In this document: one piece after another, positions 6,823 through 9,270 of the stretch
How positions within the stretch are numbered: the first letter of the stretch is position 1
Layout: the number at the start of each line of letters is the position of its first letter
Assembly (NCBI GenBank): GCA_038236965.1
Contig: JBBRZF010000144.1
Location: 1 to 9,270, forward strand
From: JBBRZF01 sp038236965
GTDB taxonomy: Bacteria; Acidobacteriota; Terriglobia; Terriglobales; Acidobacteriaceae
Reading direction: 5' to 3'
DNA length: 9,270 nucleotides
Notes under the pieces: generated by a model
What the model was told of the DNA's origin: nothing
Databases searched by the model: none
Seen by the model: only the letters and a program-made list of their open reading frames with translations
Position numbers and translations under genes: made by a program

Positions 6823-6831
6823 TGCTAGAAT
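6823..6831 (+). promoter_or_regulatory. Extended -10 promoter element for the ABC exporter gene
   Basis: TGCTAGAAT is an extended -10 (TG-n-TAGAAT, one mismatch from TATAAT). No clear -35 is present. Transcription would start near 6838, only about 11 nt before the ATG at 6849. The element lies in the 63-bp gap after lptFG, so the exporter may be transcribed both by read-through and from this site. Confidence 0.55.
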
Positions 6832-6848
6832 CACATCTAACTTTCCTC

Positions 6849-8639
6849 ATGATTGAGAACCTCAGACCCCTGTTTCCCTACTTCCGAAAATACTGGAAGG
6901 GCTACGTCTGGGGGACGATCTCGGTCATCTGCAACAACAGCGTTTGGATACTGTTTCCGCTGGTGATACGACGCGCGATCGATGACCTCTACATGGGGGT
7001 TACGCGCGAGAAGCTGATCACCTACGCCGGGCTGCTCATCGGAGTGGCCGTCATCAAGGGCATCTTCCAATTCCTGACGCGGTGGGTGGTGATCGGCATT
7101 TCGCGCGAGATCGAATTCGACTTGCGCAACGATTTGTTCCGCCACCTGGAATCGCTTTCTCATTCGTATTACCAGCGCAATCGCACGGGCGACATCATGG
7201 CGCGTTCGACGAACGACCTGAATGCAGTGCGCATGCTGCTGGGGCCGGCCATCATGTATTCGGCGAACACGGTTGTGTTCACGGCGGGCGCGCTGGTATT
7301 TATGCTGAGCATCAGTCCCAGGCTGACGCTGTGGGCGTTCACGCCGCTGCCCATCGCCAGCATCATCGTGCAATATTTCGGCAAGCAGATACACGACCGC
7401 TTTGAACGCATACAGGCGATGTTCAGCGACATCTCGGCACGCGCGCAGGAGAACTTCTCCGGGGCGAGGATCATCCGCGCCTACGCGCAGGAGCAGGCCG
7501 AGGTCGAGAGCTTCGAAGTGGACAACAAGGAGTACATCGCGCGTTCGCTGCCGCTGGTGCGCTTGATGGGCATGCTGTGGCCGACGCTGGAACTGATGTT
7601 GCAAATAGCCATCGTCATCGTGCTCTGGGTGGGCGGACGCGAGGTGCTGCAAGGTCACCTGAAGATCGGCGGCTTTGTCGCTTTCAACATGTACATGGCG
7701 CAGTTGATGTGGCCGGTGATAGCCCTGGGATGGGTGATCAACATCTTCCAGCGCGGGTCGGCCTCGATGGGACGTATCAACGAGATACTTCGCGAGAAGC
7801 CGGAGATCGTGGATGATGCGGCACTGGTGCGCGTGCCGGAAGATGCGGAGATACGCGGCGAAATCGAATTCCGCAATCTGAGTTTTGCCTACGATAGCGA
7901 ATCGCTGGCGGCAAAGCCGGGCGAGAAGATTCCGCCGGGCGCGCTGGTGTTGAAGAACATCAACCTGAAGATTCCTGCGGGTACGAGTCTGGCGATCGTG
8001 GGGCCGACGGGTTCGGGGAAATCGACACTGGTCTCGCTGATACCGCGCATCTACGACGCGGCGGCGGGCATGGTACTGATCGACGGTCGCCCGATACGCG
8101 AGTATCCGCTGGCGCTACTGAGGAAGAACATCGGCTTCGTGCAGCAGGAGACGTTCCTGTTCAGCGACACGATTCGCGAGAATATCGCCTTCGGCACGGA
8201 ACAGGCCGACGAAGAAGAAGTGCGACGAGCGGCACGGATTGCGCGCATCGATACCGAGATACAAGAGTTCCCCGAGAAATACGATACGACGGTCGGCGAG
8301 CGCGGCATCACCCTGAGCGGCGGACAGAAACAGCGAACAGCCATCGCGCGCGCGGTGATTCGCGATCCGCGCATCCTGGTGCTGGACGACGCGCTGGCCA
8401 GTGTGGACACGCAAACGGAAGACCACATCCTGAACCATCTGCGCGAAGTGATGCAGGGACGGACTACGATCTTCATCTCGCATCGCGTCTCGACGGTGCG
8501 CAATGCTGACCGCATCGCGGTGCTGCACAGCGGCGCCATTGTGGAGTACGGCACGCACGAAGAACTGCTGGCGATGAACGGCTACTACACCGAGCTATAC
8601 AATAAGCAATTGCTGGAAGAAGAGCTGGAGACGGTTTAG
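6849..8639 (+). CDS. Half-size ABC exporter, permease-ATPase (MsbA/MdlB-like)
   Basis: This 596-aa protein has the usual length of a type IV (B-family) ABC exporter half-transporter. The six-helix membrane domain covers about 1-310 (helices near 17-40, 57-84, 131-155, 160-177, 244-266 and 277-300). The nucleotide-binding domain follows: A-loop Tyr348, Walker A GPTGSGKST (385-393), Q-loop Gln433, signature LSGGQKQR (489-496), Walker B ILVLDD (509-514), D-loop ASVD (517-520) and switch His545. The catalytic Glu after Walker B is replaced by Asp514 (LDDALASVD). About ten extra residues lie between the A-loop and the next strand (352-363). Substrate is unknown; location beside lptFG fits a lipid or lipid-A flippase role, and drug or peptide export is equally possible. 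ATG 6849 matches the usual N-terminus (LRPLFPYFRKYWKGYV), yet no Shine-Dalgarno precedes it. The methyltransferase gene follows after 32 bp. Confidence 0.93.
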   Translation: MIENLRPLFPYFRKYWKGYVWGTISVICNNSVWILFPLVIRRAIDDLYMGVTREKLITYAGLLIGVAVIKGIFQFLTRWVVIGISREIEFDLRNDLFRHLESLSHSYYQRNRTGDIMARSTNDLNAVRMLLGPAIMYSANTVVFTAGALVFMLSISPRLTLWAFTPLPIASIIVQYFGKQIHDRFERIQAMFSDISARAQENFSGARIIRAYAQEQAEVESFEVDNKEYIARSLPLVRLMGMLWPTLELMLQIAIVIVLWVGGREVLQGHLKIGGFVAFNMYMAQLMWPVIALGWVINIFQRGSASMGRINEILREKPEIVDDAALVRVPEDAEIRGEIEFRNLSFAYDSESLAAKPGEKIPPGALVLKNINLKIPAGTSLAIVGPTGSGKSTLVSLIPRIYDAAAGMVLIDGRPIREYPLALLRKNIGFVQQETFLFSDTIRENIAFGTEQADEEEVRRAARIARIDTEIQEFPEKYDTTVGERGITLSGGQKQRTAIARAVIRDPRILVLDDALASVDTQTEDHILNHLREVMQGRTTIFISHRVSTVRNADRIAVLHSGAIVEYGTHEELLAMNGYYTELYNKQLLEEELETV

Positions 8640-8671
8640 CCAGCTCCGTAGTGGAAGCACCAAGAACGCTC

Positions 8672-9270
8672 ATGCTGCGCACCGTGACTCAAGAACTCCT
8701 CGATAGCGACAGCGGCACCCCGCGGGAGATCGCGGAGTCGCTGGCTGATCTGCGCTGGATCAATCGCGCCTTTGGCGGGACAAGCACAACAGAGACACTG
8801 GTACGACGGGTGGTGCACGAAATCGGTACCCGCGAACTTTCGTTGCTGGAAATCGCGGCTGGTTCGGGAGACATTCCGCTCACGGTGCGACGGAGACTGG
8901 CTCCAGACGTACGTCTCGACGTTACGCTGCTGGACGCAAACGCGTCCCACCTGCCCGCCAACGCAACCACCGTCATCGGCGACGCGCTGGCACTTCCCTT
9001 CGCCGACAACTCCTTCGACATCGTAAGCTGCGCATTGTTTGCGCATCACCTGGAGCCCGAGGAACTAGCGCGGTTCGCACGTGAGGCGCTTCGGGTTGCG
9101 CGTCTGGCGGTGTTGATCAACGATCTGCGACGGAGCGCACTGCATCTGGCTTTCGCCTATGCGGGCATGCCGCTGTATCGCTCGCGCCTGACGCGGCACG
9201 ATTCGGTGGCGTCCGTACGACGCGCTTACACGGAACAGGAGATGAACGCGATGCTGCAACCGCTCGGGAC
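8672..9270 (+). CDS. Class I SAM-dependent methyltransferase, 3'-truncated by window edge
   Basis: At least 199 residues are visible and the frame is still open at the last base, so the C-terminus lies outside. The Rossmann SAM-binding motif I is LEIAAGSGD (59-67), the acidic residue after strand beta-2 is Asp88 (LLDAN), and GDALALPFADNSFDIV (103-118) covers the adenine-contacting and post-motif II region, as in UbiE/Methyltransf_11 proteins. The N-terminal QELLDSD...DLRWINRAFGG and the segment INDLRRSALHLAFAYAG...TRHDSVASVRRAYT match, from memory, a subgroup often found beside type III polyketide synthase and FAD-dependent reductase genes. If so, the substrate may be a polyketide, quinone or lipid; this is inference. 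ATG 8672 is the best start by family alignment; an in-frame GTG at 8651 would add MEAPRTL. Neither start has a clear ribosome site. The 32-bp gap suggests cotranscription with the exporter. Confidence 0.85.
   Translation, partial: MLRTVTQELLDSDSGTPREIAESLADLRWINRAFGGTSTTETLVRRVVHEIGTRELSLLEIAAGSGDIPLTVRRRLAPDVRLDVTLLDANASHLPANATTVIGDALALPFADNSFDIVSCALFAHHLEPEELARFAREALRVARLAVLINDLRRSALHLAFAYAGMPLYRSRLTRHDSVASVRRAYTEQEMNAMLQPLG

Overview
This GC-rich window (roughly 60% G+C by eye) comes from a Gram-negative bacterium. An LPS-export permease implies an outer membrane. The best lineage guess is Acidobacteriota (Terriglobia/Koribacter type), inferred from the gene styles: a fused LptF-LptG permease, a COG1449-type GH57 enzyme, a glycine-zipper 'PAGT' envelope protein, and intergenic palindromes next to a 'TGGGGCACC' string. 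No rRNA or marker gene confirms this.

Layout from left to right. (1) Positions 1-618 hold the 3' part of a glycine-zipper protein, followed by five tandem octamers (622-661) and a strong intrinsic terminator (674-702). (2) Positions 799-1854 encode a zinc-independent VAT-1-like quinone oxidoreductase of the MDR superfamily. (3) Positions 1855-1999, between convergent genes, hold three consecutive dyad-symmetric elements, one of them REP-like. (4) Positions 4234-2000 on the minus strand encode a complete GH57 alpha-glucan-active enzyme. (5) A 169-bp divergent spacer carries an extended -10 element and a leader with mutually exclusive hairpins. (6) Positions 4404-6785 encode a 793-aa natural fusion of LptF and LptG. 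(7) Positions 6849-8639 encode an MsbA/MdlB-type half-size ABC exporter with Asp at the catalytic Glu position, preceded by its own extended -10 and apparently lacking a Shine-Dalgarno. (8) From 8672 to the window edge is a class I SAM methyltransferase, cut off by the window end and 32 bp behind the exporter.

The right half looks like an envelope cluster. The LptF/LptG fusion would form the membrane part of the LPS extractor (with LptB, not in this window), and the exporter could flip a lipid or export a hydrophobic compound. The methyltransferase is probably cotranscribed with the exporter. The MDR and GH57 genes are separate metabolic units. No mobile element, CRISPR array, tRNA or rRNA was found. 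No wholly new system is evident. The points most worth a second look are the fusion, its leader RNA structure, and the non-coding palindromes and repeats.
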